Positions 24,931 through 34,288 of a DNA stretch of 64,000 nucleotides are shown one piece after another (position 1 is the stretch's first letter; the number at the start of each line of letters is the position of its first letter). A program made the translations under genes and the position numbers. Source of the DNA: Streptomyces sp. NBC_01231 (GTDB taxonomy: Bacteria > Actinomycetota > Actinomycetes > Streptomycetales > Streptomycetaceae); NCBI GenBank assembly GCA_035999765.1, contig CP108521.1, positions 6,944,001 through 7,008,000 on the forward strand, given 5' to 3'. The notes below the pieces were generated by a model that saw nothing but the letters and a program-made list of their open reading frames with translations, was not told the origin of the DNA and made no database searches.

Positions 24931-27546
24931 GTGAAGGCGATCCGTCGATTCACCGTCCGTCCCGTTCTCCCCGACCCTCTCCGGCCGCTGAGTGACCTGG
25001 CGCGCAATCTGCGCTGGTCCTGGCATGCGGAGACGCGTGATCTGTTCCAGTCCGTCGATCCGGAACGGTGGGCCGCCCAGGGCGGTGATCCCGTGCGGCT
25101 GCTCGGCAGTGTGCGGCCCGGGCGGCTCACCGAGCTCGCCGAGGACCGTGACTTCCTGCGCCGGCTCACCGCCGTCGCGGACGATCTGCACGACTATGTG
25201 ACCGGCGACCGCTGGTACCAGACGCAGACGACGGACCTGCCCCAGGCCGTCGCCTACTTCTCGCCCGAGTTCGGCATCACGGCCGCGCTGCCCCAGTACT
25301 CCGGCGGCCTCGGCATCCTCGCCGGCGACCATCTCAAGGCGGCCAGCGATCTCGGCGTGCCGCTGATCGGGGTCGGGCTGCTGTACCGGCACGGGTACTT
25401 CCGCCAGACCCTGTCCCGGGACGGCTGGCAGCAGGAGCACTATCCGGTGCTCGATCCCCATGAGCTGCCCGTCGCCCCGCTGAAGGAGGCCGACGGCACC
25501 CCGGCCGACGTCTCCCTGGCCCTGCCCGGCGGCAAGCGGCTGCGGGCCCGTATCTGGCTGGCCCAGGTGGGCCGGGTGCCGCTGCTGTTGCTGGACTCCG
25601 ACGTGGAGGAGAACGACCTCGGCGAGCGTGGGGTGACCGACCGGCTCTACGGCGGCGGCAGTGAGCATCGGCTGCTCCAGGAGATGCTGCTCGGCATAGG
25701 GGGTGTGCGGGCGGTGCGGACGTACTGCCGGCTGACCGGGCACCCCGGACCCGAGGTCTTCCACACCAACGAGGGCCACGCGGGCTTCCTCGGTCTGGAG
25801 CGGATCGCCGAACTCTGCGACCAGGGGCTGGACTTCGACTCCGGGCTGGAGACGGTCCGGGCCGGGACCGTCTTCACCACCCACACCCCCGTCCCGGCCG
25901 GCATCGACCGCTTCGACCGGGAACTGGTCGCCCACCACTTCGGGCCCGACGCGGAACTGCCGGGGATCGATGTCGGACGGGTGCTGCAGCTGGGCATGGA
26001 GACCTACCCCGGCGGTGAACCGAACGTCTTCAACATGGCCGTGATGGGCCTCAGGCTGGCCCAACGGGCCAACGGCGTCTCCTTGCTGCACGGCAGGGTC
26101 AGCCGGGAGATGTTCTCCGGACTGTGGCCGGGATTCGACCCCGAGGAGGTGCCGATCACCTCCGTGACCAACGGGGTGCACGCCCCGACCTGGGTCGCCC
26201 CGGAGGTGTTCCGGCTCGGCGCCCGGCAGATCGGCGCCCAGCGCACCGGGGACGCGATGACGGTCGGCGGCTCGGAACGGTGGGACGCCGTCGCGGACAT
26301 CCCCGACCAGGACATCTGGGAGCTGCGGCGCGATCTGCGCGAGCAACTGGTGACGGAGGTGCGGGAGCGGCTGCGTGCCTCCTGGCGGCAACGCGGCGCC
26401 GGTACCGCCGAGTTGGGCTGGATCGACGGGGTGCTCGACCCCGATGTGCTGACGATCGGGTTCGCGCGGCGGGTCCCGTCGTACAAGCGGCTGACGCTGA
26501 TGCTGCGGGACCGGGACCGGCTGATGGACCTGCTTCTGCATGCCGAGCGGCCGATCCAGATCGTCGTCGCCGGGAAGGCGCACCCGGCGGACGACGGGGG
26601 CAAGCGGCTGGTGCAGGAACTGGTGCGGTTCTCCGACGACCCCCGGGTGCGCCACCGTCTCGTGTTCCTGCCGGACTACGGCATGGCGATGGCGCAGAAG
26701 CTCTACCCGGGCTGCGACATCTGGCTCAACAACCCGCTCAGGCCGCTGGAGGCGTGCGGGACGTCCGGGATGAAGGCCGCGCTGAACGGGTGCCTCAACC
26801 TGTCCGTCCTGGACGGCTGGTGGGACGAGTGGTTCCAGCCCGACTTCGGCTGGGCGATCCCCACCGCCGACGGCGTGGACACCGACGACCGGCGCGACGA
26901 CATCGAGGCCGCGGCGCTCTACGACCTGCTCGAGCAGCGGGTGACCCCCCGCTTCTACGAGCGCGGCCAGCACGGCCTGCCCGACCGCTGGATCGAGATG
27001 GTCCGCCAGACCCTCACCCTGCTCGGCCCCAAGGTGCTGGCCGGCCGCATGGTCCGCGAGTACGTCGAGCGGCTCTACGCCCCCGCCGCGAACGCCCACC
27101 GCACGATGGCCCCCGACTCCGCGCGCGAACTGGCGGAGTGGAAGTCCCGGGTACGTGCGGCCTGGCACGGGGTGACGGTCGACCACGTCGAGGCGACCGC
27201 CGCGACGGCCACCGCGGAACTCGGTACGACCCTGGGGCTGCGGGTGCGCGTCGCTCTGGGCGACCTCGGCCCCGACGACGTCGAGGTGCAGGCGGTCTCC
27301 GGCCGGGTGGACGAGGAGGACCGCATCACCGACGCCGCGGCCGTCCCGCTGAAGCCGGTGGGCGGCCCCGACCCGGAGGGACGCCGACTGTACGAGGGAC
27401 CGCTGTCCCTGGACCGTACGGGACCCTTCGGCTACACGGTCCGCGTCCTGCCCGTGCACCGCCTGCTGGCGTCCGGCGCGGAGCTGGGGATGGTGGCCGT
27501 GCCGTCGGAGGAAGTGGTGGAGGCGGCCGGTGTGCTGCTGAGGTGA
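24931..27546 (+). CDS. glgP: Alpha-glucan (glycogen) phosphorylase GlgP
   Basis: 871-residue cytoplasmic GT35 enzyme that releases glucose-1-phosphate from alpha-glucan. It begins with the DUF3417-type N-terminal domain of actinobacterial phosphorylases ('LSDLARNLRWSWHAETRDLF'). Then come 'YFSPEFGITAALPQYSGGLG', 'HTNEGHAGFLGLERI', 'TSVTNGVHAPTWV' and 'GFARRVPSYKRLTL', and the pyridoxal-phosphate region 'EACGTSGMKAALNG'. The GTG start at 24931 follows GAGGTGG. It stands alone, divergent from the protease and facing away from the glgE operon. In S. coelicolor-type clusters GlgP lies next to glgE, so local clustering of synthesis and breakdown is expected. Confidence 0.95.
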   Translation: MKAIRRFTVRPVLPDPLRPLSDLARNLRWSWHAETRDLFQSVDPERWAAQGGDPVRLLGSVRPGRLTELAEDRDFLRRLTAVADDLHDYVTGDRWYQTQTTDLPQAVAYFSPEFGITAALPQYSGGLGILAGDHLKAASDLGVPLIGVGLLYRHGYFRQTLSRDGWQQEHYPVLDPHELPVAPLKEADGTPADVSLALPGGKRLRARIWLAQVGRVPLLLLDSDVEENDLGERGVTDRLYGGGSEHRLLQEMLLGIGGVRAVRTYCRLTGHPGPEVFHTNEGHAGFLGLERIAELCDQGLDFDSGLETVRAGTVFTTHTPVPAGIDRFDRELVAHHFGPDAELPGIDVGRVLQLGMETYPGGEPNVFNMAVMGLRLAQRANGVSLLHGRVSREMFSGLWPGFDPEEVPITSVTNGVHAPTWVAPEVFRLGARQIGAQRTGDAMTVGGSERWDAVADIPDQDIWELRRDLREQLVTEVRERLRASWRQRGAGTAELGWIDGVLDPDVLTIGFARRVPSYKRLTLMLRDRDRLMDLLLHAERPIQIVVAGKAHPADDGGKRLVQELVRFSDDPRVRHRLVFLPDYGMAMAQKLYPGCDIWLNNPLRPLEACGTSGMKAALNGCLNLSVLDGWWDEWFQPDFGWAIPTADGVDTDDRRDDIEAAALYDLLEQRVTPRFYERGQHGLPDRWIEMVRQTLTLLGPKVLAGRMVREYVERLYAPAANAHRTMAPDSARELAEWKSRVRAAWHGVTVDHVEATAATATAELGTTLGLRVRVALGDLGPDDVEVQAVSGRVDEEDRITDAAAVPLKPVGGPDPEGRRLYEGPLSLDRTGPFGYTVRVLPVHRLLASGAELGMVAVPSEEVVEAAGVLLR

Positions 27547-27551
27547 GGGTG

Positions 27552-27568
27552 CCGCCGGGTCCCGGCGG
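27552..27568. terminator. Short bidirectional terminator between glgP and the DUF1990-type gene
   Basis: CCGCCGGG-T-CCCGGCGG (27552-27568) is a perfect palindrome filling the 22-bp gap between two convergent stop codons. Confidence 0.6.
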
Positions 27569-28072
27569 TCACTCGAGGTCCGCGCACAGCCTGCGCAGCG
27601 CCGCCCCGCAGCGTCGGGCGTAGGCCTGCTGGAGGCCCCGGGTCGCCGGACCGCCCGCCCGGCTGTACCACTTCGCGGCGCGGCTGAAGGCGGAGATCGT
27701 CAGCCAGACCGTGCCGTCGCCGGTGCGGTCCACGACGAAGGACTCCTCGCCGCACTCCGGGTGACCAGTCAGGGTGCCGTACGCCCAGCCGGCGCGGCGG
27801 GGTTCCTCCAGCGTCCAGACCACCCGGCAGGGCGCCTTGATCACGCCGGCGAGGGTGACCGTGACGTCGACGTCGGGAGCGGCACGGTCCGCGCTCACGT
27901 CGACGCCCACGCCCAGCGCGCGGTGCATCTCCCAGGTGAGGAGCGCCTCGGAGGCTCTGTGAAAGACCTCCTTGCCCTCGCCGATGCGGCTGCGCACGTG
28001 CATGGGGTGGAAGCCGGGCGGGCAGAAGCCGGCTTCCCTGGTCGCGCCGACGTCGTCGTACGTGAAGGACAT
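27569..28072 (-). CDS. DUF1990-type protein
   Basis: 167-residue soluble protein of unknown function. 'FTYDDVGATREAGFCPPGFH', a central 'FHRASEALLTWEMHRALGVG' and 'YGTLTGHPECGEESFVVDRT' match the conserved blocks I associate with DUF1990 (a START-like fold, also seen in plants). 'ISAFSRAAKWYSRAGGPATR' near the end is the usual C-terminal helix. The ATG at 28072 is preferred to an upstream TTG. It may ride on its own promoter; the gap upstream holds a terminator for the protease gene. No substrate or partner can be named. Confidence 0.8.
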   Translation of the reverse strand: MSFTYDDVGATREAGFCPPGFHPMHVRSRIGEGKEVFHRASEALLTWEMHRALGVGVDVSADRAAPDVDVTVTLAGVIKAPCRVVWTLEEPRRAGWAYGTLTGHPECGEESFVVDRTGDGTVWLTISAFSRAAKWYSRAGGPATRGLQQAYARRCGAALRRLCADLE

Positions 28073-28086
28073 GGGTCCCAAGAGTA

Positions 28087-28126
28087 GGGCGGCACCCCGG
28101 AACGTCTTCGTTCCGGGGTGCCGCCC
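28087..28126 (-). terminator. Very strong terminator after the first M4 protease gene
   Basis: An 18-bp perfect stem (28087-28104 with 28109-28126) closed by the TCTT loop lies 29 bp past the protease stop. Confidence 0.9.
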
Positions 28127-28155
28127 CTGTCACGGTGCCGTCAACTGCCCGACAG

Positions 28156-29820
28156 TCAGCTGACGTTGACCGCCGACCAGGCCGCGGCGACCGCCTTGTA
28201 CTCGGTGCTGGTGGAGCCGTAGAGGGCACTGGCCGCCGAGAGGGTGCCGGTGCGGGCCGCCTTGTAGTTGGTGGTCGACGTGAAGTACGTCGTCAGCGCC
28301 TTGTACCAGATCTGAAGCGCCTTGGCGCGGCCGATGCCGGTGACCGTGGAGCCGTTGGACGTCGGCGAGTTGTACGAGACGCCGTTGATCGTCTTCGCGC
28401 CGCTGCCCTCGGACAGCAGGTAGAAGAAGTGGTTCGCGACGCCCGAGGAGTAGTGGACGTCCTTGTTGCCGACGGTGGAGGACCAGGAGTCCGCCGAGCC
28501 GCCGTCCTTGCTGGGCTTGTCCATGTAGCGCAGCGGGGAGCCGTCCCCGTTGATGTCGATCTCCTCACCGATGAGGTAGTCACCGGGGTCGTTGGCGTTG
28601 TTGGCGTAGAACTCCACGCCGGTGCCGAAGATGTCCGAGGTGGCCTCGTTCAGACCGCCGGACTCGCCGCTGTAGTTGAGGCCCGCGGTGTTCGAGGTGA
28701 CACCGTGGCTCATCTCGTGGCCGGCCACGTCCAGCGAGGTCAGCGGGTTGACGTTGCCCTCGCCGTCGCCGTACGTCATGCAGAAGCAGCTGTCGTCCCA
28801 GAACGCGTTGACGTACGCGTTGCCGTAGTGGACGCGGGAGTAGGCGGCCACGCCGTTGTTCTTGATGCCGCTGCGGCCGAACGTGGACTTGTAGAAGTCC
28901 CAGGTCTCCTGCGCGCCGTAGGCGGCGTCGACGGCGGCGGTCTGGTCCGTGGCCGAGCTGGAGGCCGTGCCGGTGCCCCAGGTGTCGTCCGCGTCCGTGA
29001 ACAGGGTGCCGGCCGACGAGCTGGTGCCGTGCGACTTGTTGTACGTCTTGTGGCTGCCGCGGGTGCCGTCGGTCAGGTTGTACGTCGTGCCCGACTTGGT
29101 GGTGCCGAGGGTGACGGTGCCGGAGTAGAGGCTCTTGCCGGTGCCGGTCTCGATGCCCTGGTACTCGTAGAGCTTCTTGCCGGTGGCCGCGTCGGTGATG
29201 ACGTGCAGCTCGTTCGGGGTGCCGTCGTCCTGGAGACCGCCGACGACCGTCTCGTAGGCGAGGACCGGGGTGCCGGAGCCGGCCCAGACCACCTTGCGCG
29301 GGGCCTGGTCGGCGGCCGTCTTCTCGGAGCCGGCGGCCTGCGCGGCGGTCAGCGCCTGCTTCTCCGCCTTGGCGGCGGCGAGCTTCGGCGTCAGGGAGGC
29401 GACCTTGACGGAACCCTTGAGCGCCTTGGTCACGCCCTTGGTCGTACCGCTGGGCGACTGGTGGACGACCAGGTCGCCGCCGAGGACCGGCAGGCCCGCG
29501 TAGGTGCGCTCGTAGCGGGTGTGGACCGCGCCGTCGACGTCCTTGACGACGTCCTTGACGACCAGCTTCTCCTTGGCGCCGAGGCCTATCTCCTGGGCGG
29601 TGCCGGCCGCGTCGGCCTGCTGCTCCTGGATCAGCGAGGTGCGGGCTGCCGTGGACAGGTGCAGCGGGGCGGCGGCGAGCGTGGATCTACCGGTGTCCGC
29701 CGTGGTCTCGGCGGCGGCTGAGGTACCGGTGGTCAGGCCGGTGGTCAGCAGTGCTCCGGCGGCGACGGCGGTGGCGATGGCCAGAGTGGTTCGCTTGTGA
29801 CGCGCGTAGAGGGGGGTCAC
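28156..29820 (-). CDS. Secreted M4 (thermolysin-like) neutral zinc metalloprotease
   Basis: 554-residue secreted endopeptidase. The signal peptide has 'HKRTTLAIATAVAAGALLTT'; an FTP/PepSY propeptide covers about residues 60-225 ('YERTYAGLPVLGGDLVVHQS'). The catalytic domain has HEMSH at 368-372 and the third zinc ligand in 'GGLNEATSDIFG'. The C-terminal M4 domain ('GVANHFFYLLSEGSG') ends at the stop without an extra module. GTG 29820 is chosen because AAAGGAG is 6 nt upstream. The next upstream gene is a close paralogue with an added P domain; the pair probably arose by tandem duplication. Confidence 0.95.
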   Translation of the reverse strand: MTPLYARHKRTTLAIATAVAAGALLTTGLTTGTSAAAETTADTGRSTLAAAPLHLSTAARTSLIQEQQADAAGTAQEIGLGAKEKLVVKDVVKDVDGAVHTRYERTYAGLPVLGGDLVVHQSPSGTTKGVTKALKGSVKVASLTPKLAAAKAEKQALTAAQAAGSEKTAADQAPRKVVWAGSGTPVLAYETVVGGLQDDGTPNELHVITDAATGKKLYEYQGIETGTGKSLYSGTVTLGTTKSGTTYNLTDGTRGSHKTYNKSHGTSSSAGTLFTDADDTWGTGTASSSATDQTAAVDAAYGAQETWDFYKSTFGRSGIKNNGVAAYSRVHYGNAYVNAFWDDSCFCMTYGDGEGNVNPLTSLDVAGHEMSHGVTSNTAGLNYSGESGGLNEATSDIFGTGVEFYANNANDPGDYLIGEEIDINGDGSPLRYMDKPSKDGGSADSWSSTVGNKDVHYSSGVANHFFYLLSEGSGAKTINGVSYNSPTSNGSTVTGIGRAKALQIWYKALTTYFTSTTNYKAARTGTLSAASALYGSTSTEYKAVAAAWSAVNVS

Positions 29821-30046
29821 GCATGCTCCTTTGTGGGGAGTCCGTCCGATGGTTGGGGTCAACGGGCGGAGTCGGTTGTGGAGTTGCTGTGCTGAAGCGG
29901 CGTGAGGGAAGAGTGGCACTGAGGCGCGTACATGTCATGACCCTCAAGTGATGTTGGCTCAAAACTGACGTTCGAGCGAATATTGCCGTCATGTAAACGG
30001 AGTTGACCTGGGTCAAGCGCCAACCGGCGATGCGTATAGAGGTGGC
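29821..30046. promoter_or_regulatory. Promoter region of the first M4 protease with TTGACC palindrome
   Basis: The space between the two protease genes (313 bp with the terminator) has no gene. The inverted repeat TTGACC-TG-GGTCAA lies at 30003-30016. Read on the minus strand, TTGACC (30016-30011) could be a -35 box with TTTACA-like sequence about 15 bp downstream. The palindrome may be an operator. Confidence 0.4.
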
Positions 30047-30095
30047 AAAAAAGGAGGGCGCCGCCCGGGGAGTCGAACCACCGGAGCGGCGCCCT
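30047..30095 (-). terminator. Rho-independent terminator after the P-domain protease
   Basis: Stem AGGGCGCCGC (30055-30064) pairs with GCGGCGCCCT (30086-30095). On the minus strand it is followed by CC and six T residues (plus-strand A run 30047-30052), a classical terminator and one of the few with a T-tract in this window. Confidence 0.85.
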
Positions 30096-30133
30096 GTCAT
30101 GGGGGCCCGTGGGGCACAGGAGGCCCGTGGGGC

Positions 30134-32209
30134 CTACGGGAAGGTGAGCTTCCAGCTGTTGATGTAGCCGGTGTCCTGGGCCGCGTTGTCCTGGACCCTC
30201 AACTTCCATGCACCGTTGGCGACTTCGGAGGACGCGTTCACCGTGTAGGTGGTGTTGAGGTTGTCCGCGCTCCCGCCGGTGCCGTACGCCTTCAGCGTGT
30301 ACGCCGTCCCGTCCGGGGCGACCAGCTGCACCTGGAGGTCACCGATGTAGGTGTGGACGATGTCGACCGCCACCGCGAGGTTCGACGGCGCGTTGCCCGT
30401 CCGTCCCGAGACGGTGATCGACGACGTGACCGCGGCACCGTTGTCCGGAATTGATACGTCGGCCGCGTTCTCGAAGGAGGTGCCGCCGCCCCCGCCGCCG
30501 CCGTCGGAGCGGGCGCCGACCGCGATGGCCGCCCAGGCGTCCTGCACGGCCTTGTACTCGGCGCTCGTGGTGCCGTACAGCTCACCGGTCGCCGCGAGCG
30601 TGCCGGTGCGGGCCGACGCGTAGTTGGTGGTCGAGGTGAACTTCGTGGTCAGCGCCCGGAACCAGATCTTCTCCGCCTTGTCCCGGCCGATGCCGGTGAC
30701 CGGGAGCCCGTCCGAGGTGGCCGAGTTGTAGGTGACACCGTTGATGGTCTTGGTGCCGCTGCCCTCGCTCAGCAGGTAGAAGAAGTGGTTCGCGGGGCCC
30801 GAGGAATAGTGCACGTCGATCGAGCCGAGGCCGGAGTACCAGCTGTCCTTGGACGCGCCGTCCTTGCTGGGCTTGTCCATGTAGCGCAGCGGGGTGCCGT
30901 CGCCGTTGATGTCGATCTCCTCGCCGATGAGGTAGTCACCGACGTCGGAGGAGTTGTTGGCGTAGAACTCGACGGTCGAACCGAAGATGTCGGAGGTGGC
31001 CTCGTTCAGGCCGCCGGACTCGCCGCTGTAGTTGAGGCCGGCCGTGTTGGAGGTCAGGCCGTGCGTCATCTCGTGCGCGGCAACGTCGATCGCCGTCAGC
31101 GGGTTGGCGTTGCCCGAGCCGTCGCCGTACGTCATGCAGAAGCAGCTGTCGGACCAGAACGCGTTGACGTAGTTGTTGCCGTAGTGGACCCGGGAGTACG
31201 CGCCCACGCCGTCGCCCTTGATGCCGCTGCGGCCGTGCACGTTCTTGTAGTAGTCCCAGGTCAGCTGGGCGCCGTAGTGCGCGTCCGCGCCGGCCGACTC
31301 CAGGTTCGAGGCGGTGCCGTTGCCCCACACGTCGTCAGGGCCGGAGAAGAGCGTGCCGGTGCCGGAGGTGCCGCGGTTGAGGTTGTACGTCTTGTGCCCG
31401 CCGCGGGCGCCGTCGGTGAGGTTGTACGTCGACCCGGACTGTGTGGTGCCGAGGGTGACCGTGCCGCTGTACACCGTGTTGCCGGTGCCGGTCTCGATGG
31501 CCTCCCACGAGAACAGCTTCGCGCCGGTGGCCGCGTCCGTGACGACGTGCAACTCCTGCGGGGTGCCGTCGTGCTGGAAACCGCCCACGACCGTCTCGTA
31601 CGCCAGGGTCGGCTTGCCGTCGGCCGCCCAGATCACCTTGCGCGGGGCGCGGTTGACGGCGGGGCTCTTGGCGTCCTCGGCCTCGGCGGCCTTGAGCGCC
31701 TGCGTCCTGGCCTTGGCCGCGGGCAGCGCGGCCGAGGTGGTGGCCGGCTTGATGGCGGCGCGGGTGGCCTTCACGACCGCCTCGGTGGCGTCGGCCTTCG
31801 TGCTCTCGACGACGAGGTCGCCGCCGAGGACGGGCAGACCGTCGTAGGTGCGCTCGTAGCGGGTGTGGACCGTGCCGTTGCCGTCCTTGAGGACGTCCCG
31901 GACGACCAGCTTCTCCTTGGCGCCCAGGCCCAGGTCCTTGGCGGTCTCCGCCTTGGCGGCGTCGGCCTTCCGGATCAGCTCGGCGCGCTGGGCGGGGGTG
32001 AGCTTCACGGACTCGGCGCCCGGTATGACCTTGCCCGCGGCCGACGGTGCCCGCTCCGGGGCGGCGGTGGCGGCGCCCGACTGGACGGCCGCGGCGATCA
32101 GGGCGGAGACGCCGACGAGGGCGACCGCCGCGGCCTTGCGGCGCGCGGAGTGGGGGATGGCGTCAGAGGTGGTGTGGGAGGTGCGTCTGTGCGAGGAACT
32201 TCTCAACAC
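30134..32209 (-). CDS. Secreted M4 metalloprotease with C-terminal P (proprotein convertase) domain
   Basis: 691-residue secreted protease. A long signal peptide (basic start, then 'AAAVALVGVSALIAAAVQSG') is followed by an FTP/PepSY propeptide. The catalytic domain has HEMTH at 379-383 and 'GGLNEATSDIFGSTVEFYAN'. A Gly-rich linker (GGGGGGGT) joins a P domain of about 115 residues ('SIPDNGAAVTSSITVSGRTG', 'YIGDLQVQLVAPDGTAYTLK', 'GAWKLRVQDNAAQDTGYINS'), which often aids folding or substrate binding. The start is GTG 32209 (or TTG 32206), with AAGGAG just upstream. It is highly similar to the shorter M4 protease next to it and lacks only the shared stop. Confidence 0.95.
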   Translation of the reverse strand: MLRSSSHRRTSHTTSDAIPHSARRKAAAVALVGVSALIAAAVQSGAATAAPERAPSAAGKVIPGAESVKLTPAQRAELIRKADAAKAETAKDLGLGAKEKLVVRDVLKDGNGTVHTRYERTYDGLPVLGGDLVVESTKADATEAVVKATRAAIKPATTSAALPAAKARTQALKAAEAEDAKSPAVNRAPRKVIWAADGKPTLAYETVVGGFQHDGTPQELHVVTDAATGAKLFSWEAIETGTGNTVYSGTVTLGTTQSGSTYNLTDGARGGHKTYNLNRGTSGTGTLFSGPDDVWGNGTASNLESAGADAHYGAQLTWDYYKNVHGRSGIKGDGVGAYSRVHYGNNYVNAFWSDSCFCMTYGDGSGNANPLTAIDVAAHEMTHGLTSNTAGLNYSGESGGLNEATSDIFGSTVEFYANNSSDVGDYLIGEEIDINGDGTPLRYMDKPSKDGASKDSWYSGLGSIDVHYSSGPANHFFYLLSEGSGTKTINGVTYNSATSDGLPVTGIGRDKAEKIWFRALTTKFTSTTNYASARTGTLAATGELYGTTSAEYKAVQDAWAAIAVGARSDGGGGGGGTSFENAADVSIPDNGAAVTSSITVSGRTGNAPSNLAVAVDIVHTYIGDLQVQLVAPDGTAYTLKAYGTGGSADNLNTTYTVNASSEVANGAWKLRVQDNAAQDTGYINSWKLTFP

Positions 32210-32503
32210 TGACTCCTTCTGCACGGCCGCGAATCTCGCGGCCAGGGGAGACCGGTCGGCGGTGGGCCGAACGGGCAGAACAGGGGCGGTGCGCAGAACC
32301 TCGTGCGGGTGCTCGGCCACGGCACAGCGGTGGAACATGTGAGGTTGCTGTGGAGGGGCCGTGGGAAGAGTGGCAGGAGATCGCGGTTTCTGTCAGGAGC
32401 GCGTCAGTAACTTGGCCGGAAATCCTCCGTTGTCCGGGAGTTCATGTCCGATATCCGGAATGATTGGCCGGGCAGTGGTGCCGGCCGGGACCCCTGCCTC
32501 AGG

Positions 32504-34288
32504 TCAGTCGTGCGGGTGCGCGCCCGGCTGCGGGCTCGGGTCGTGGTCCCCGTGCCAAGACCCCCACAGCGCCGCGTACGCACCCTTCGCCGCCACCAGC
32601 TCCTCGTGCGTGCCGAGTTCGGTCAGGCGGCCGTCCTCCATCACGGCCACCCGGTCCGCGTCGTGCGCGGTGTGCAGGCGGTGCGCGATGGCGATGACCG
32701 TGCGGCCCTCCAGTACGGCGGCCAGCGCGCGCTCGGTGTGCCGGGCCGTCGTCGGATCCAGCAGGGCGGTGGCCTCGTCGAGGATCAGGGTGTGCGGATC
32801 GGCCAGGACCACCCGGGCCAGGGCGAGTTGCTGGGCCTGCGAGCCGTCCGTACGGCAACCGCTCTCACTCAGTTCGGTGTCCAGCCCGTCGGGCAGCTCC
32901 CGCACCCAGGCGTCGGCGCCGACCGCCACCAGCGCCGCCCACAACTCCTCGTCCGTCGCGGTGGGTTCGGCGATCAGCAGGTTGTCGCGGACCGTCCCCA
33001 GGAACACATGGTGCTCCTGGGTGACCAGCACCACCTGCCGGCGCAACTGTTCCGGTCCCAGCTCGACCACCGGCACCCCGCCCACTGTCACCGCGCCCGC
33101 GCTCGGCATGTCGACGCCCGCCAGCAGCCTGCTCAGCGTGGTCTTCCCGGCACCGGACGGACCGACGACGGCCAGCCGTTCCCCGGGCCGTACGGTCAGG
33201 TCCACCCCGTGCAGCACCTCACGCCCCCGGTCGTAGGCGTAGTGCACGCCGGTCACGTCGATGCGGTCGCCCGCCGGAGTGGGGGAGCCGCCGTCCGCGG
33301 CGGTGCGCGGCGCCCCCGCCAGCCCCTCCACCCGGGCGAAGGAGGCGCCGCTGCTCTGCAGTTGCTCGACCCGGACCAGGATCTCGTCCAGCGGCCCCTC
33401 GAACTGCCGCAGGTACAGCGCCGCCGCCACGACCGCCCCCAGACTCACCGCCCCGTGCGCGTGCAGCACCCCGCCGAGCAGCAGCACCCCCGCCACCGGG
33501 AAGAGGTACGCCACCTCCACCACCGGGAAGAACACCGAGCGCAGATACAGCGTGAACAGGCGCCTGCTCCGGGACCGGTCCAGCGCCTGACGGCTCGCCG
33601 CGACCCGGCGCTCCCGCAACCGGAACGCCTCCACCGTGCGGGCCCCGGCCGCGGTCGCCGCGAGGATCTCGGCGACGTCCGAGTTCGCCGCGCCCTCGGC
33701 GAGATAGGCGTCCCGGGCCCGGCGCAGATACCAGCGCACGGCGAACCAGATCGGGGTGAGGCCGAACACGCCCACGGCACCCAGCAGCGGATCGATCACG
33801 AAGACCGCGCCGAGCAGGAACAGCGCCTGCACGACGTTGATGAGCAGTTCGGGCCCCGCGTCGCGCAGCGTGGTGCCGACGGTGGCCACGTCCGCCGTGC
33901 CGCGCGCCGTCAGATCACCGGTGCCCGCCCGCTCCACCACGGACGCGGGCAGCGCCAGCGTCCGGTCGACGAACTCCTCGCGGACCCGGGCCAGCGTCCG
34001 CTCCCCGAACCGGTGCCCGGCGTACCGTGCCCAGCGCGCCAGCAGCAACTGCGCCGTCGCGCAGGCCACGATCCCCAGCGCGGCCCGGTCCACCGCGTCG
34101 ACACCGCCCCCGGCCCGCACCTGGTCGATGATCCGGCCCAGCAGCCACGGTCCGGCGAGCCCCGCCCCGGCGGCCGCCGCGTTCAGAGCGAGCACGGCGG
34201 CGAAGGCACGCGCGTCGGCGCGCACCAGACGCCCGGAGGCCCGCCGCACGTCCGCGGGCTCGGCGATCGGCAACTGTCCCCGCGTCAC
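32504..34288 (-). CDS. ABC exporter half-transporter with degenerate signature motif (ABC1)
   Basis: 594-residue membrane-ATPase fusion. The N-terminal transmembrane domain (about 1-320) is followed by an ATPase domain with normal Walker A 'VVGPSGAGKTTLSRLL', Q-loop 'VLVTQEHHVF', Walker B 'HTLILDEATALLD' and H-loop 'IAIAHRLHT'. The signature motif, normally LSGGQ, is 'RTDGSQAQQLALAR', i.e. DGSQ. The gene overlaps the stop of the upstream half-transporter (ABC2) by 4 bp, so the two form a heterodimeric exporter. In such pairs one nucleotide site is often non-catalytic; the altered signature here would complete the defective site of ABC2. The substrate is unknown. Confidence 0.92.
   Translation of the reverse strand: MTRGQLPIAEPADVRRASGRLVRADARAFAAVLALNAAAAGAGLAGPWLLGRIIDQVRAGGGVDAVDRAALGIVACATAQLLLARWARYAGHRFGERTLARVREEFVDRTLALPASVVERAGTGDLTARGTADVATVGTTLRDAGPELLINVVQALFLLGAVFVIDPLLGAVGVFGLTPIWFAVRWYLRRARDAYLAEGAANSDVAEILAATAAGARTVEAFRLRERRVAASRQALDRSRSRRLFTLYLRSVFFPVVEVAYLFPVAGVLLLGGVLHAHGAVSLGAVVAAALYLRQFEGPLDEILVRVEQLQSSGASFARVEGLAGAPRTAADGGSPTPAGDRIDVTGVHYAYDRGREVLHGVDLTVRPGERLAVVGPSGAGKTTLSRLLAGVDMPSAGAVTVGGVPVVELGPEQLRRQVVLVTQEHHVFLGTVRDNLLIAEPTATDEELWAALVAVGADAWVRELPDGLDTELSESGCRTDGSQAQQLALARVVLADPHTLILDEATALLDPTTARHTERALAAVLEGRTVIAIAHRLHTAHDADRVAVMEDGRLTELGTHEELVAAKGAYAALWGSWHGDHDPSPQPGAHPHD

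Noticed and set aside
30060..30095. Sequence resembling a tRNA T-arm (GGTTCGACTCC on the minus strand)
   Set aside because: No acceptor, D or anticodon arms can be built around it. The 10-bp stem and following T-tract make it a terminator.
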